From positions 445,144 to 509,143 of the forward strand of contig JADKID010000011.1 of the NCBI GenBank assembly GCA_016721425.1: a stretch of 64,000 nt of DNA. The letters run 5' to 3'. The translations under genes were made by a program, and so were the position numbers. Of this stretch, positions 44,511 to 53,093 are shown in pieces. Position 1 is the stretch's first letter; every line of letters starts with the position of its first letter. Under the pieces are notes generated by a model. It was not told the DNA's origin. It ran no database searches and was given only the letters and a program-made list of their open reading frames with translations. This stretch comes from Bryobacterales bacterium (GTDB lineage: Bacteria > Acidobacteriota > Terriglobia > Bryobacterales > Bryobacteraceae).

Positions 44511-46567
44511 GAACACTCACCGCACTGATGGGCCTTGCCCTCACGCTGGCCGCCCAGCAGCCGCCGAAGCGCCAGCGTGACCTCCTGATCGAGAAGGAGC
44601 TCAATAATCCACCGATTGACCGATACACCCCCGCCATCCCGCGCAGCTACGCCCTCGTCGTCGGTGTCGCCCGCTACCAGAACCTCCCCGAATCCGCGCA
44701 GCTCTCCTTCCCGGAGCGCGACGCCGAGGCCCTCTACTCCATCCTCATCAGCCCCGAGGGCGGCAACTTCCGCGCCGAGAACGTCCACCGTCTCATCGGC
44801 GCCAAGGCCACCCTCGCCAACGTCCGCAAGGAGTTGGAGGAATGGCTGCCCGCCGTCACCAAGGACGACGACCGCGTGCTCCTCTACTTCGCCGGCCACG
44901 GCTTCGTCCACAAGGGCCGCGCCTACCTCGCCCCCTACGACATCTCGCCCGAAAGCATCCCCACCACCGGCTACCCGATGGACGATCTCGGCCAGGTCTT
45001 CGGCGCCCGCATCAAGGGGAAGTGGAAGGTGCTGCTGGCCGATTCCTGCCACAGCGGCGCCATCACCCCCGGCGACGACGCAGCCTTCCTCAACAAGCGC
45101 CTGCTCGATCTCAACAAGAGCGTCTTCTCTCTCACCGCCAGCCGCGATCGCGAGCGCAGCTTCGAAAGCAAGGAGTGGGGCGGCGGCCACGGCATCTTCA
45201 CCTACTACGTGGTGAAAGGTCTGGAGGGTCTCGCCGACGAGTCGCAGGACGGCATCGTCACCGCTGACGAACTGTCCGAATACGTCCGCCGCAACGTGCG
45301 CGAGGCCACCGGCGGCCAGCAGAATCCCACCTCGGATCGCGGCAGTTTCGATTCCGATATGCTGCTCTCCTACCTGCCCTCCGGCGTCAAGCCCGGCGCG
45401 CCCCCGCCGCCCAAGTTCGGCACGCTAATCCTCGAGGCCAACATGGATGGCGTCGAGATCTTCGTCAACGGCAAGAGCGTGGGCGTGGTGGACAAGGGCA
45501 AGCCCCTGCGCCTGCCCGGCCTGCCGCCCGGCGTCATCACCGTCAAAGGCGTGCGCCTGGGCTACGAGCCCGATGGCCCGCGCGAAGAGATGATCTACCC
45601 CGGCCAGGACTCCACGGTCTCCGTCAAAATCTCCATCCCGCGCCGCCGGCCGAAAGCAGCCGTCGAGAAGTTCGACGAAGGTCTGGAGCAGTACAACAAG
45701 GGCAACGCCGAGGCATACCGCAAGGCCGCCTCTTTTTTCGACCAGGCCCTGGCGGCAGACCCGGCGTATAGCCAGGCCGCGCTCTACCAGGGCCGTGTCC
45801 ACGACGCACTCTTCGAACAGGAAAAGGCCGCTACCTACTTCAAGCGGGCCATCGAGATCGATCCCGATTATCTGGAAGCCCGCGCCAGCTATGGCGGCAT
45901 GCTGCTCGGCATGGGCAATGACGACGAGGCCCTCCGCCAGTTCAACGTCGTCACCCAGCGCGACAAGAACAACCAGCTCGCCTTCTATCTCCAGGCCCAG
46001 GCCTATCAGAACAAGGGTCTCTTCCACGAGGCTGTCGAGAGCGCCCGCCGCGCCATTCAGCTCGCCCCCAACAACGCCGAGGCCCACTTCGTCCTCGCCG
46101 AGAATCTGCGCCGTCTGAAGCAGAGCGCGGACTCCTCCGCGGAGTACGAGGTGTATCTCCGCCTTAGCGATTTCGATTCCAAGATGGCCGGCAAGCTCAG
46201 CTACTACGTAGTGGGCAACCTCATCGGCTTCGGCAAAAAGAAGCGCGCGGCGCAGCGCGACATCTGGAAAGACCAGCGCAACATGGCGTATTTCGGACTC
46301 TGCGAAAACGCCAAAAACCGCAAGCAGTACGAGACCGCCATCGGCTTCTGCCAGCGCGCCATCACCTACGATCCGGAGGACGCATTCTCGCACTACCTGC
46401 TGGGCCTGAACTACGCCTATCTGGGGCAGCAGACCGGATCGCTGGAAATGCTGGCTGCCGCCCGCAAGAGCTTCGAGCGGATGCTGGTGCTGAACCCCGA
46501 CCTCAGCGAAGCCGACTTCGCGCGCAAGAACGTAGCCGCCATCGAAGTCGCGCTCAAGGCGCGCTAA
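44507..46567 (+). CDS. Secreted caspase-like (peptidase C14) protein with PEGA and TPR regions
   Basis: A 686-residue exported protein (RTLTALMGLALTLAA signal). Residues about 45-265 form a caspase fold with an intact His-Cys dyad: YFAGHGF (His131) and LLADSCHSGAI (Cys181). A PEGA-type beta domain follows near 303-385 (LEANMDGVEIFVNGKSVGVV...PPGVITVKGVRLGY), then at least six TPR-like helical repeats from about 395 to the end (AASFFDQALAADPAYSQAAL; AAtYFKRAIEIDPDYLEA and similar). Caspase-like peptidases of this type usually cleave after basic residues (metacaspase) or other sites, unknown here. PEGA and TPR suggest binding to the cell envelope and to partners. The four-base overlap with the DUF4384 gene points to a complex. 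Confidence 0.85.
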   Translation: MRTLTALMGLALTLAAQQPPKRQRDLLIEKELNNPPIDRYTPAIPRSYALVVGVARYQNLPESAQLSFPERDAEALYSILISPEGGNFRAENVHRLIGAKATLANVRKELEEWLPAVTKDDDRVLLYFAGHGFVHKGRAYLAPYDISPESIPTTGYPMDDLGQVFGARIKGKWKVLLADSCHSGAITPGDDAAFLNKRLLDLNKSVFSLTASRDRERSFESKEWGGGHGIFTYYVVKGLEGLADESQDGIVTADELSEYVRRNVREATGGQQNPTSDRGSFDSDMLLSYLPSGVKPGAPPPPKFGTLILEANMDGVEIFVNGKSVGVVDKGKPLRLPGLPPGVITVKGVRLGYEPDGPREEMIYPGQDSTVSVKISIPRRRPKAAVEKFDEGLEQYNKGNAEAYRKAASFFDQALAADPAYSQAALYQGRVHDALFEQEKAATYFKRAIEIDPDYLEARASYGGMLLGMGNDDEALRQFNVVTQRDKNNQLAFYLQAQAYQNKGLFHEAVESARRAIQLAPNNAEAHFVLAENLRRLKQSADSSAEYEVYLRLSDFDSKMAGKLSYYVVGNLIGFGKKKRAAQRDIWKDQRNMAYFGLCENAKNRKQYETAIGFCQRAITYDPEDAFSHYLLGLNYAYLGQQTGSLEMLAAARKSFERMLVLNPDLSEADFARKNVAAIEVALKAR

Positions 46568-46596
46568 GCGCCACCCAAACCTGACAAAATATTGGC

Positions 46597-47664
46597 ATGT
46601 CAGATCGCTTGAGCCGCCGTTCGCTGATGGCCGGATCCGTGGGCCTCGTTTCTGCCGCACAGACCGCCGAGCCGGTGCGTTTACCCAAAAAGGTGCGCGT
46701 CGCCCTCTGGGGCCTCGACGGACACACCGGCGAGATCGTCAACCCGCTGCCGCGCTATCCCGATGTCGAACTCGTTGCGGTCCAGTCCGCCAACCAGGCC
46801 GCGGCTACGCGTTTCGCCAAGGGCAAAGCGCACGTCTATACCGATCCCATCAAAATGCTCGACACCGAGAAGCCCGATCTCGTCGCCGTCTGCAACAACG
46901 ACGGCGAGCGCGCCGGAGCCATTCTCGAAGCCGCCAAGCGCGGCCTGCCCGTCATCGCGGAGAAGCCTCTCGCCATCAAACGCGCCGATTTCGAACAGGT
47001 CCGCAAACTGGTGGAAGCCAACCACGTCAAGCTCGGCATGCTGCTGCCCATGCGCTTTGACCCGCCGTACCTGGCGCTGAAGCAGATTGCCGAATCCGGC
47101 GAGCTCGGCGACATCATTCAGATCTCCGCGCAAAAGTCCTACAAGCTCGGCAAGCGGCCCGAATGGCAGCGCCGGCGCGATCAGTATGGCAGCACCATCC
47201 TGTGGATCGGCATCCACATGATCGATCTGATGCGCTGGACCAGCGGCCGCGAGATGAAGGCCGCTAGCTCCTTCCAGAGCGTCGCCGGCAACATGGGCGC
47301 GGGCGAGATGGAGACATCCACCACCACGAGTTTCCTCCTTGATAACGGCGGCACCGGCACGCTCCACATGGACTACTGCCGCCCCGAGCTCGCCCCCTCG
47401 CACGGCGACGATCGCCTGCGCCTCGCCGGTACCAAAGGCGTGGCCGAATATATGCTCGCCACCGGTGTCACGCTCGTCTCGTCCAAACGCAAACTGGAGA
47501 AGATCGAGGCTCTGCCGCCGGCCCGCTCTATCTTTGGCGAGTTCCTCGAATTCGTTTATCTCGGCAAGCCCACGTCGCTACCCCACAGTGAGATCTACCG
47601 CATCTGCGAGATCACCATGGCGGCGCACGATGCGGCAGTCACCGGCAAGGTCATATCCCTATGA
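46597..47664 (+). CDS. TAT-exported Gfo/Idh/MocA family oxidoreductase
   Basis: A 355-residue oxidoreductase. SRRSLMAGSVG at the N-terminus is a twin-arginine signal, followed by the Rossmann start VRVALWGLDGHTGE near residue 33 (an atypical WGLDGH loop in place of GxGxxG) and AEKPLAI near 126, the conserved EKP motif with the likely catalytic lysine. IGIHMIDLMRWTSG near 205 contains the usual DLM/R substrate contact. Substrate unknown. Its stop overlaps the start of the GH88 gene as ATGA, suggesting that both act on the same uronate- or glycoside-derived substrate. Confidence 0.85.
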   Translation: MSDRLSRRSLMAGSVGLVSAAQTAEPVRLPKKVRVALWGLDGHTGEIVNPLPRYPDVELVAVQSANQAAATRFAKGKAHVYTDPIKMLDTEKPDLVAVCNNDGERAGAILEAAKRGLPVIAEKPLAIKRADFEQVRKLVEANHVKLGMLLPMRFDPPYLALKQIAESGELGDIIQISAQKSYKLGKRPEWQRRRDQYGSTILWIGIHMIDLMRWTSGREMKAASSFQSVAGNMGAGEMETSTTTSFLLDNGGTGTLHMDYCRPELAPSHGDDRLRLAGTKGVAEYMLATGVTLVSSKRKLEKIEALPPARSIFGEFLEFVYLGKPTSLPHSEIYRICEITMAAHDAAVTGKVISL

Positions 47665-49013
47665 AGATCAATCCCGCACTTACCAAACACACACTCGCGA
47701 AAAAGGCAGGGCATGTCTTTGACCTGTCGGCCCAGAAGATCCGCTCCATGGAGCAATCCTGGAACCCGGAGCAGGGCGCGCCGGTCTTCACCATCGACGG
47801 CCGCTACACCAGCCGCGGCTGGACAGAGTGGACCCAGGGTTTTCAGTTTGGCGCCTCGATCCTGCAATTTGACGCCACCGGCGAGCAGGAGTTCCTGGAG
47901 ATCGGGCGGACCCGCACCGTGGAGCTGATGGCGCCCCACGTCACGCACATCGGCGTGCACGACCACGGCTTCAATAATGTCAGCACCTATGGCAATCTGC
48001 TGCGGCTGATGGCGGAAGGGCTGATCGAAGAGAACGTGTGGGAGCGTAACTTCTACGAGATGGCGTTGAAGTGCTCCGGCGCGGTGCAGGCCGCGCGCTG
48101 GTCCCGGACCTCCGAGGGCGGCGGCTACATCTACTCCTTCAACGGCCCGCACTCCCTCTTTGTCGATACCATCCGCTCCCTGCGCGCCCTCGCCGTCAGC
48201 CACCGGCTGGGCCACGCTCTGATGGGCGAGAACGACAAAAAGATCTCCCTGCTAGGCCGGCTGATCGATCACGCCAAAGCCACGGCGAAGTATTCGGTCT
48301 TCTACGGCGAAGGCCGGGATCATTACGACCTGCGCGGGCGTACCACGCACGAGGCCGTCTTCAACACCAACGACGGCAACTATCGCTGCCCCAACTCCCA
48401 GCAGGGCTACTCTCCCTTCAGCACGTGGACTCGCGGCCTGGCCTGGGCCATGTGCGGCTTCGCCGAGCAGCTCGAATTCGTCCACACCCTCCAGGACACC
48501 GATCTCGATCCGTTCGGCGGTCGCGGCGCCGTCGTGGATTTCATGAAGAAGGCAGCCGAGGCCACCTGCGACTTCTACATCGCCAACACGCCCACTGACG
48601 GCATCCCGTATTGGGATACCGGCGCGCCGGGTCTGGCGAAGATGGAAGACTGGCGCGAGCGCACGTCAGACCCCTTCAACCCGCACGAGCCGATTGACTC
48701 TTCCGCCGCCGCCATCGGCGCGCAGGGCCTGCTGCGCCTGGGCCGTTATCTGAAGAATGAAACCTACTGGCAGGCCGGCCTCACCGTCTGCGACAGCCTC
48801 TTCGCCGATCCGTATCTCAGTGAGGACCCCACCCATCAGGGCCTCATCCTGCACTCCGTTTACCATCGTCCGAACGGCTGGGACCGCATGCCCGGCACGG
48901 ACGGCGTGCCGCGCGGCGAGTCCTGCATGTGGGGCGACTATCACGCCCGCGAGGTAGCGCTCTACCTGCTCCGTCTTAGCGCCGGCAAGCCTTACCTGAC
49001 GTTCTGGGCGTAG
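47661..49013 (+). CDS. Unsaturated glucuronyl hydrolase (GH88-like)
   Basis: A 450-residue (alpha/alpha)6-barrel protein of the GH88/unsaturated glucuronyl hydrolase family, which removes 4,5-unsaturated uronic acids left by polysaccharide lyases. The diagnostic DGIPYWDTGAPGLAKM and EPIDSSAAAIGAQGLLRLG segments near residues 313-355 match the family, as does FSTWTRGLAWAMCGFAEQ near 253 and HDHGFNNVSTYGNLLRL near 98 with the catalytic Asp candidate. No signal peptide, so likely cytoplasmic. It overlaps the upstream oxidoreductase by four bases. Confidence 0.82.
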   Translation: MKINPALTKHTLAKKAGHVFDLSAQKIRSMEQSWNPEQGAPVFTIDGRYTSRGWTEWTQGFQFGASILQFDATGEQEFLEIGRTRTVELMAPHVTHIGVHDHGFNNVSTYGNLLRLMAEGLIEENVWERNFYEMALKCSGAVQAARWSRTSEGGGYIYSFNGPHSLFVDTIRSLRALAVSHRLGHALMGENDKKISLLGRLIDHAKATAKYSVFYGEGRDHYDLRGRTTHEAVFNTNDGNYRCPNSQQGYSPFSTWTRGLAWAMCGFAEQLEFVHTLQDTDLDPFGGRGAVVDFMKKAAEATCDFYIANTPTDGIPYWDTGAPGLAKMEDWRERTSDPFNPHEPIDSSAAAIGAQGLLRLGRYLKNETYWQAGLTVCDSLFADPYLSEDPTHQGLILHSVYHRPNGWDRMPGTDGVPRGESCMWGDYHAREVALYLLRLSAGKPYLTFWA

Positions 49014-49041
49014 GCCCGTTAGCAAAGCCCCGCTCACAAAG

Positions 49042-49080
49042 ACCGCCGGTTGGTGACCGAAGTCACTGCCGGCGGTTTCT
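49042..49080 (+). terminator. Hairpin after the GH88 gene, possible intrinsic terminator
   Basis: ACCGCCGG (49042-49049) pairs perfectly with CCGGCGGT (49069-49076), enclosing a second five-base stem, GTGAC/GTCAC, with a CGAA loop. The outer stem is followed by TTTCT. It could end transcription from the GH88 gene, or the inner part may instead be a protein binding site (see the palindrome at 49053). Confidence 0.4.
49053..49066. promoter_or_regulatory. GTGAC-CGAA-GTCAC palindrome upstream of the nap operon
   Basis: A perfect five-base inverted repeat with a CGAA spacer, 64 bases before the napD start, differing from the 6433 site only at one spacer position. Its placement fits activation by a CRP/FNR-family regulator responding to nitrate, NO or low oxygen. 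The alternative reading is the inner stem of a terminator hairpin. Confidence 0.45.
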
Positions 49081-49130
49081 CCGCTCTGCATGATGGATTC
49101 TGCGGGCCACGCCGGCCCCAGGGATCGACC

Positions 49131-49397
49131 ATGCCAATCAAGAGTTACCTTGCCTACCCCGTCCCCGGACACGCCGAGACAGTTACCCAGGCGCTGGCCG
49201 CCTTTGAAGGCTGTGATGTCTTTCCCGCCCTCAATCAGGACGTGCTGATTCTCGTCACCGATACGCCGGACGAGCCAGCCGAGTCCTGGCTGGAAGAGCA
49301 ACTGGCCCTGGTTCCTGAGCTCCAGTGCCTCGCATTGGTCTCCGGCTTGAATCCGGAGCTCGTACAAATCAACCCCACGCTGGAGCACTCATGCTGA
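49131..49397 (+). CDS. napD: Chaperone NapD-like protein
   Basis: An 88-residue protein at the head of the nap operon. The ferredoxin-like pattern (IKSYLAYPVPGHAETVTQALAAFEGCDVFPALNQDVLILV) matches NapD, a small cytoplasmic chaperone that binds the NapA twin-arginine signal and holds it until the molybdenum cofactor is inserted. It reads into napA with a seven-base overlap, consistent with coupled production. The ATG at 49131 was selected because NapD homology starts there. Confidence 0.8.
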   Translation: MPIKSYLAYPVPGHAETVTQALAAFEGCDVFPALNQDVLILVTDTPDEPAESWLEEQLALVPELQCLALVSGLNPELVQINPTLEHSC

Positions 49398-51697
49398 GCC
49401 GCCGTGAACTCTTTAAGGGCATGGCTATGGCCGCCGCCGCAGCAGCCCAGCAGGTATTCCCCGGCGTGCTCTTCGCCACCACGGCAGTCCCGCCCAGCGC
49501 AAACGGACTGAGCTGGAAGAAGGCGCCTTGCCGCTTCTGCGGAACCGGCTGCGGCCTCCTGATCGGCGTGGACAATGGCAGAGCCGTTGCCGTGAAGGGC
49601 GACCCAGCCAGCTCCGTCAATCGCGGCCTGTGTTGCGTCAAGGGCTATCACTCCGTGATGGCGCTCTACGGCAAGGATCGCCTCACCCACGCCCTCGTCC
49701 GCCGAAACGGACAAATGGTGAAGGTCCCCATGCAGGAGGCGCTCGATCTCGTCGCCTCGAAACTCAAGGAGACCATCCAGCAGTCCGGCAAGGACTCCGT
49801 CTCCATTTACGGCTCCGGCCAATGGACCATCCCGGATGGCTACGCCGCCAGCAAGCTGTTCAAGGGGGGCATCGGCACCAACAACGTGGAGGCCAACGCC
49901 CGTCTCTGCATGTCCAGCGCCGTCACCGGCTTCATGACCAGCTTCGGCCTCGACGAGCCCATGGGCTGCTACGACGATATCGATCACGCCGATGTCTTCG
50001 TGCTTTGGGGCAACAACATGGCCGAGATGCACCCGGTGCTCTTTTCGCGCATGTTGGAGCGCCGCGTCACCAATCCCAACATCAAGATCATCGACCTCGC
50101 CACCCGCTGGACCCGTACCTCCATGGCTGCCGACCGCAGCATCCTCTTCAGGCCCCAGTCCGATCTCGCCGTCGCCAACGCCATCTGCCACGAGCTCATC
50201 CGCAACGGCTGGACCAACTCGGCGTTTATCCAGAACCACGTCAGTTTCCACGAAGGCAAGATCAATATCGGCTACGGCACCCAGGACAAGTTCGCCTTCA
50301 CCGATGAAGCCAAATCCACCAGCTTGGCTGAATTCAAAAAGCGCCTGGAAGAGTACACGCCGGAGAAGGTCGAACAGATTTCCGGAGTTCCCGCCAAGGA
50401 CATCCGTTACCTCGCCTCCCTCTACGGCGACCCCGCCAAAAAGTGCGTCAGCTTCTGGTGCATGGGCATGAACCAGCACTCCCGCGGCACCTGGATTCAG
50501 AACAACGTCTACAACATCCACCTGCTCACCGGAAAGATCTCCACGCCCGGAAATAGCCCGTTTTCGCTCACCGGCCAGCCCAGCGCCTGCGGTACAGTCC
50601 GTGAAGTGGGCACGCTCACCAACCGCCTGCCCCACGGTGAGACAACCAATGAGAAGGATCGCCAGATGGCGGCCGAGATCTGGGGCGTGCCGGTGGCCAA
50701 TATCCCGGTGAAGCCCACCTACCACACGGTGGAAATGTTCCGCGCCCTCGATCGCGGCGACATCAAGTTCATGTGGATCCAGGTCACCAACCCCATGGTG
50801 ACCATGCCCAAGCTCAAACGCTATCGCGACGGCATGAAGAAAGACGGCCGCTTCGTCGTCGTCAGTGACGTCTACCCCACCCCTACCACCGACATCGCCG
50901 ACGTCATCCTGCCCTCGGCTTTCTGGATCGAGCGCGAGGGCATCTTCGGTAACTCCGAGCGCCGCACCCAACAGTGGGATCAACTGGTCGATCCGCCCGG
51001 TGAAGCGATGAGCGACACCTGGCAGTTGATCGAAGTGGCTCGCCGCATGGGCCACGGCAAGCTCTTTCCGTGGAGCAGGGAGACTCACGTCAAAGAGATC
51101 TGGAACGAATACCGCCGCTTCCATCACGGCCCGGCGCATGAGATGGCCACCTATGAGGCGCTGCGTTCCAATCCCGGAGTGCAATGGCCCTGCCCGAATG
51201 GCAAAGAGACCAAGTGGCGCTATCACGCCAAGTGGGATCCCGCCGCCAAGGGTAAATCCTGGGACTTTTACGGCAAGCCCGATCGCAAAGCGTGGATCTG
51301 GTTCAGGCCCTATGAGCCTGCCGCTGAATCGCCGGACAAGGAATACCCCTTCTGGCTCAACACCGGCCGCGTCGTGGAACACTGGCACACGGGCTCTCTA
51401 ACACGCCGCATCCCGATCCTCCATCAGGCCGTCCCCAACGGCTACGTGGAGGTGAATCCCAACGACGCCAAGCGCATGGGTATCCGCAACGGCGATCGAG
51501 TCAAGCTGACCTCGCGCCGCGGTGCGCTTACCCTCCCCGCCATGATCGATGGCCGGGGCCGTCCCCCCGAAGGCATGGTCTTTGTGCCGTTCTTCGACGA
51601 GAGCCTGCTGATCAACGAGCTGACGCTTGACGCGTTCTGCCCCATCTCCAAACAGCCGGACTACAAGAAGTGCGCCGTTAAGGTGGAGCGCGCCTGA
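49391..51697 (+). CDS. napA: Periplasmic nitrate reductase catalytic subunit NapA
   Basis: A 768-residue molybdopterin oxidoreductase that reduces nitrate to nitrite in the periplasm. The N-terminal SRRELFKG motif and Ala-rich helix form a TAT signal. CRFCGTGCG near residue 48 and the later GLCCVKGYHSVMALYGKDR give the [4Fe-4S] cluster site (CxxCxxxC...C). ANARLCMSSAVTGF near 172 has the cysteine expected to ligand Mo, as in NapA rather than the Asp of NarG. NTGRVVEHWHTGSLTRRIP near 656 is the usual cofactor-binding C-terminal block. It overlaps napD and is followed by cytochrome genes, not by napC. Confidence 0.95.
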   Translation: MLSRRELFKGMAMAAAAAAQQVFPGVLFATTAVPPSANGLSWKKAPCRFCGTGCGLLIGVDNGRAVAVKGDPASSVNRGLCCVKGYHSVMALYGKDRLTHALVRRNGQMVKVPMQEALDLVASKLKETIQQSGKDSVSIYGSGQWTIPDGYAASKLFKGGIGTNNVEANARLCMSSAVTGFMTSFGLDEPMGCYDDIDHADVFVLWGNNMAEMHPVLFSRMLERRVTNPNIKIIDLATRWTRTSMAADRSILFRPQSDLAVANAICHELIRNGWTNSAFIQNHVSFHEGKINIGYGTQDKFAFTDEAKSTSLAEFKKRLEEYTPEKVEQISGVPAKDIRYLASLYGDPAKKCVSFWCMGMNQHSRGTWIQNNVYNIHLLTGKISTPGNSPFSLTGQPSACGTVREVGTLTNRLPHGETTNEKDRQMAAEIWGVPVANIPVKPTYHTVEMFRALDRGDIKFMWIQVTNPMVTMPKLKRYRDGMKKDGRFVVVSDVYPTPTTDIADVILPSAFWIEREGIFGNSERRTQQWDQLVDPPGEAMSDTWQLIEVARRMGHGKLFPWSRETHVKEIWNEYRRFHHGPAHEMATYEALRSNPGVQWPCPNGKETKWRYHAKWDPAAKGKSWDFYGKPDRKAWIWFRPYEPAAESPDKEYPFWLNTGRVVEHWHTGSLTRRIPILHQAVPNGYVEVNPNDAKRMGIRNGDRVKLTSRRGALTLPAMIDGRGRPPEGMVFVPFFDESLLINELTLDAFCPISKQPDYKKCAVKVERA

Positions 51698-52410
51698 TGC
51701 TGAGCGGTGAACAGCAGAAGTACGTTCGCATCGGCGTGATCTCCGCGCTGATGGGCGTCACGGTATTTGTGGTGGGCCTGTTGGTGAACTCGGCCACCAG
51801 CGAAGCAGTACTGATGCCCGCCCAGTCGCAGGAGAAACCGAAGCTGCCCTATGAGGCTGGCGTCTTCACAAGGTTGGAGCAACCGCTGGACTTCACCAAT
51901 GCGCCGTTGGCGAAGAACGTCAAGCGCAGCCTGCCCTCCTACTATGCGCGCCGCGCCTATGATGGAGCGCCGCCCTCCATCCCGCACAAGATCCTCGATC
52001 CCACGTCCTGGGGCGGTGATGCCTGCAACACATGCCATCGCGACGGCGGCTACGTGGAGCAGTTCCAGGCTTGGGCGCCCGTCACCCCGCACCCCGAATA
52101 CCTCAACTGCCGCCAGTGCCATGTGCCCGTGGAGCAGAAGACTCTGTTCCGCGAGACGTCCTTTACCGGCCTCAAACCCGCAGCCATTCAGAAGGGCCAA
52201 CTGCCCAACAGTCCCCCGCCGATTCCCCATGCGCTCGATCTCCGCACCAACTGCGTAGCCTGCCACGGCGGCGCCGCTGCCGTGCCGGAATTGCGCTCCA
52301 CTCATCCGGAACGGGTCAACTGCCGCCAGTGTCACGCCGCCATCAATATGTCGGCCACACGCTCCGCGACAGCCGAATTCACTCGCCCGGCGCCGGGAGG
52401 GACCAACTGA
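51697..52410 (+). CDS. napB: NapB-like cytochrome c with two diheme modules (tetraheme)
   Basis: A 237-residue cytochrome that should pass electrons to NapA. It begins with a membrane anchor (GVISALMGVTVFVVGLLVNS). The first diheme unit fits NapB closely: RRAYDGAPPSIPHKILD, CNTCH, APVTPHPEYLNCRQCHVPVE. A second, shorter copy follows: PPPIPHALDLRTNCVACH then THPERVNCRQCHA. Normal NapB has two haems, so this appears to be an internal duplication giving four CxxCH sites. The TGATG overlap with napA shows coupled translation. It remains possible that the second unit works as a separate electron relay. Confidence 0.82.
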   Translation: MLSGEQQKYVRIGVISALMGVTVFVVGLLVNSATSEAVLMPAQSQEKPKLPYEAGVFTRLEQPLDFTNAPLAKNVKRSLPSYYARRAYDGAPPSIPHKILDPTSWGGDACNTCHRDGGYVEQFQAWAPVTPHPEYLNCRQCHVPVEQKTLFRETSFTGLKPAAIQKGQLPNSPPPIPHALDLRTNCVACHGGAAAVPELRSTHPERVNCRQCHAAINMSATRSATAEFTRPAPGGTN

Positions 52411-53093
52411 TGCGGCGGGCCTGTCTTCTAGTCCTGACCACCGCTGTCACCTTCAGCGCCTGCCGCCGCGCTGACCCCAAACCTGGCAGCTCTCCGCATG
52501 TCCTGGAGACTATCGCCCACGCCCAGGAGCCCAACAGCAACGCCGGCCTCAGCTCGGAGAAGCACCTCGATGGCGCACCCCGCGTCACTGTGGCAGGCTA
52601 CCCGGACCGTCCGGCATTCTCCGCCCTGCAACGCACCAAGGTGATGCAGCAGTATCCCTGCCAGAAGTGCCACACCAAAACGTTGGATGTGCTGCGCGCT
52701 CAGTCCCAGGTGGCTGTGGCGCAAGGCAAGAAGGCCTCGCACTGGAACGTCAAACTGGTCCATGCCCCCGCCGTGACCATGGACTGCTGGACGTGCCACG
52801 ACCAGAAGAACCTCGACGCCCTGCGGACGCTGCGCGACGCGCCCGTTTCCCTGGATCACTCCTACCAGGTCTGCGCCCAGTGCCACTCCCGGCAGGCCGC
52901 AGATTGGGCCGGAGGCGCGCACGGCAAGCGCCAGGGCGGGTGGGCGCCGCCGCGCGTCGTCGCCTCCTGCGCCGGCTGCCACAATCCCCACAAGCCGAAA
53001 CTGGAGCCGCGCTGGCCCGCAATGGCCGGACGCCGTGACCTGCGTTTCGAATCGGCCGAACCTCAGACTGAGAGCCCCGGAGCCAACCGATGA
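52410..53093 (+). CDS. Tetraheme cytochrome c lipoprotein
   Basis: A 227-residue lipoprotein: the hydrophobic N-terminus ends in TFSAC, a lipobox with Cys18 for lipid attachment. Four haem-binding motifs are present: CQKCH, CWTCH, CAQCH and CAGCH (near residues 84-192). Spacing differs from NapB, so it is not a further copy. In the nap operon it most likely carries electrons between the FeS/NrfD quinol module and NapB. It begins with a TGATG overlap and a GGGAGGG ribosome site, and ends with a four-base overlap with the next gene. No close named homologue is obvious. Confidence 0.85.
   Translation: MRRACLLVLTTAVTFSACRRADPKPGSSPHVLETIAHAQEPNSNAGLSSEKHLDGAPRVTVAGYPDRPAFSALQRTKVMQQYPCQKCHTKTLDVLRAQSQVAVAQGKKASHWNVKLVHAPAVTMDCWTCHDQKNLDALRTLRDAPVSLDHSYQVCAQCHSRQAADWAGGAHGKRQGGWAPPRVVASCAGCHNPHKPKLEPRWPAMAGRRDLRFESAEPQTESPGANR

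Noticed and set aside
46558..46575. GGCGC/GCGCC hairpin at the end of the caspase gene as a terminator
   Set aside because: Short stem and no T-run downstream, so no confident terminator call.
49235..51388. A 717-codon open minus-strand frame
   Set aside because: It is antisense to napA; napA has intact cofactor motifs on the other strand.
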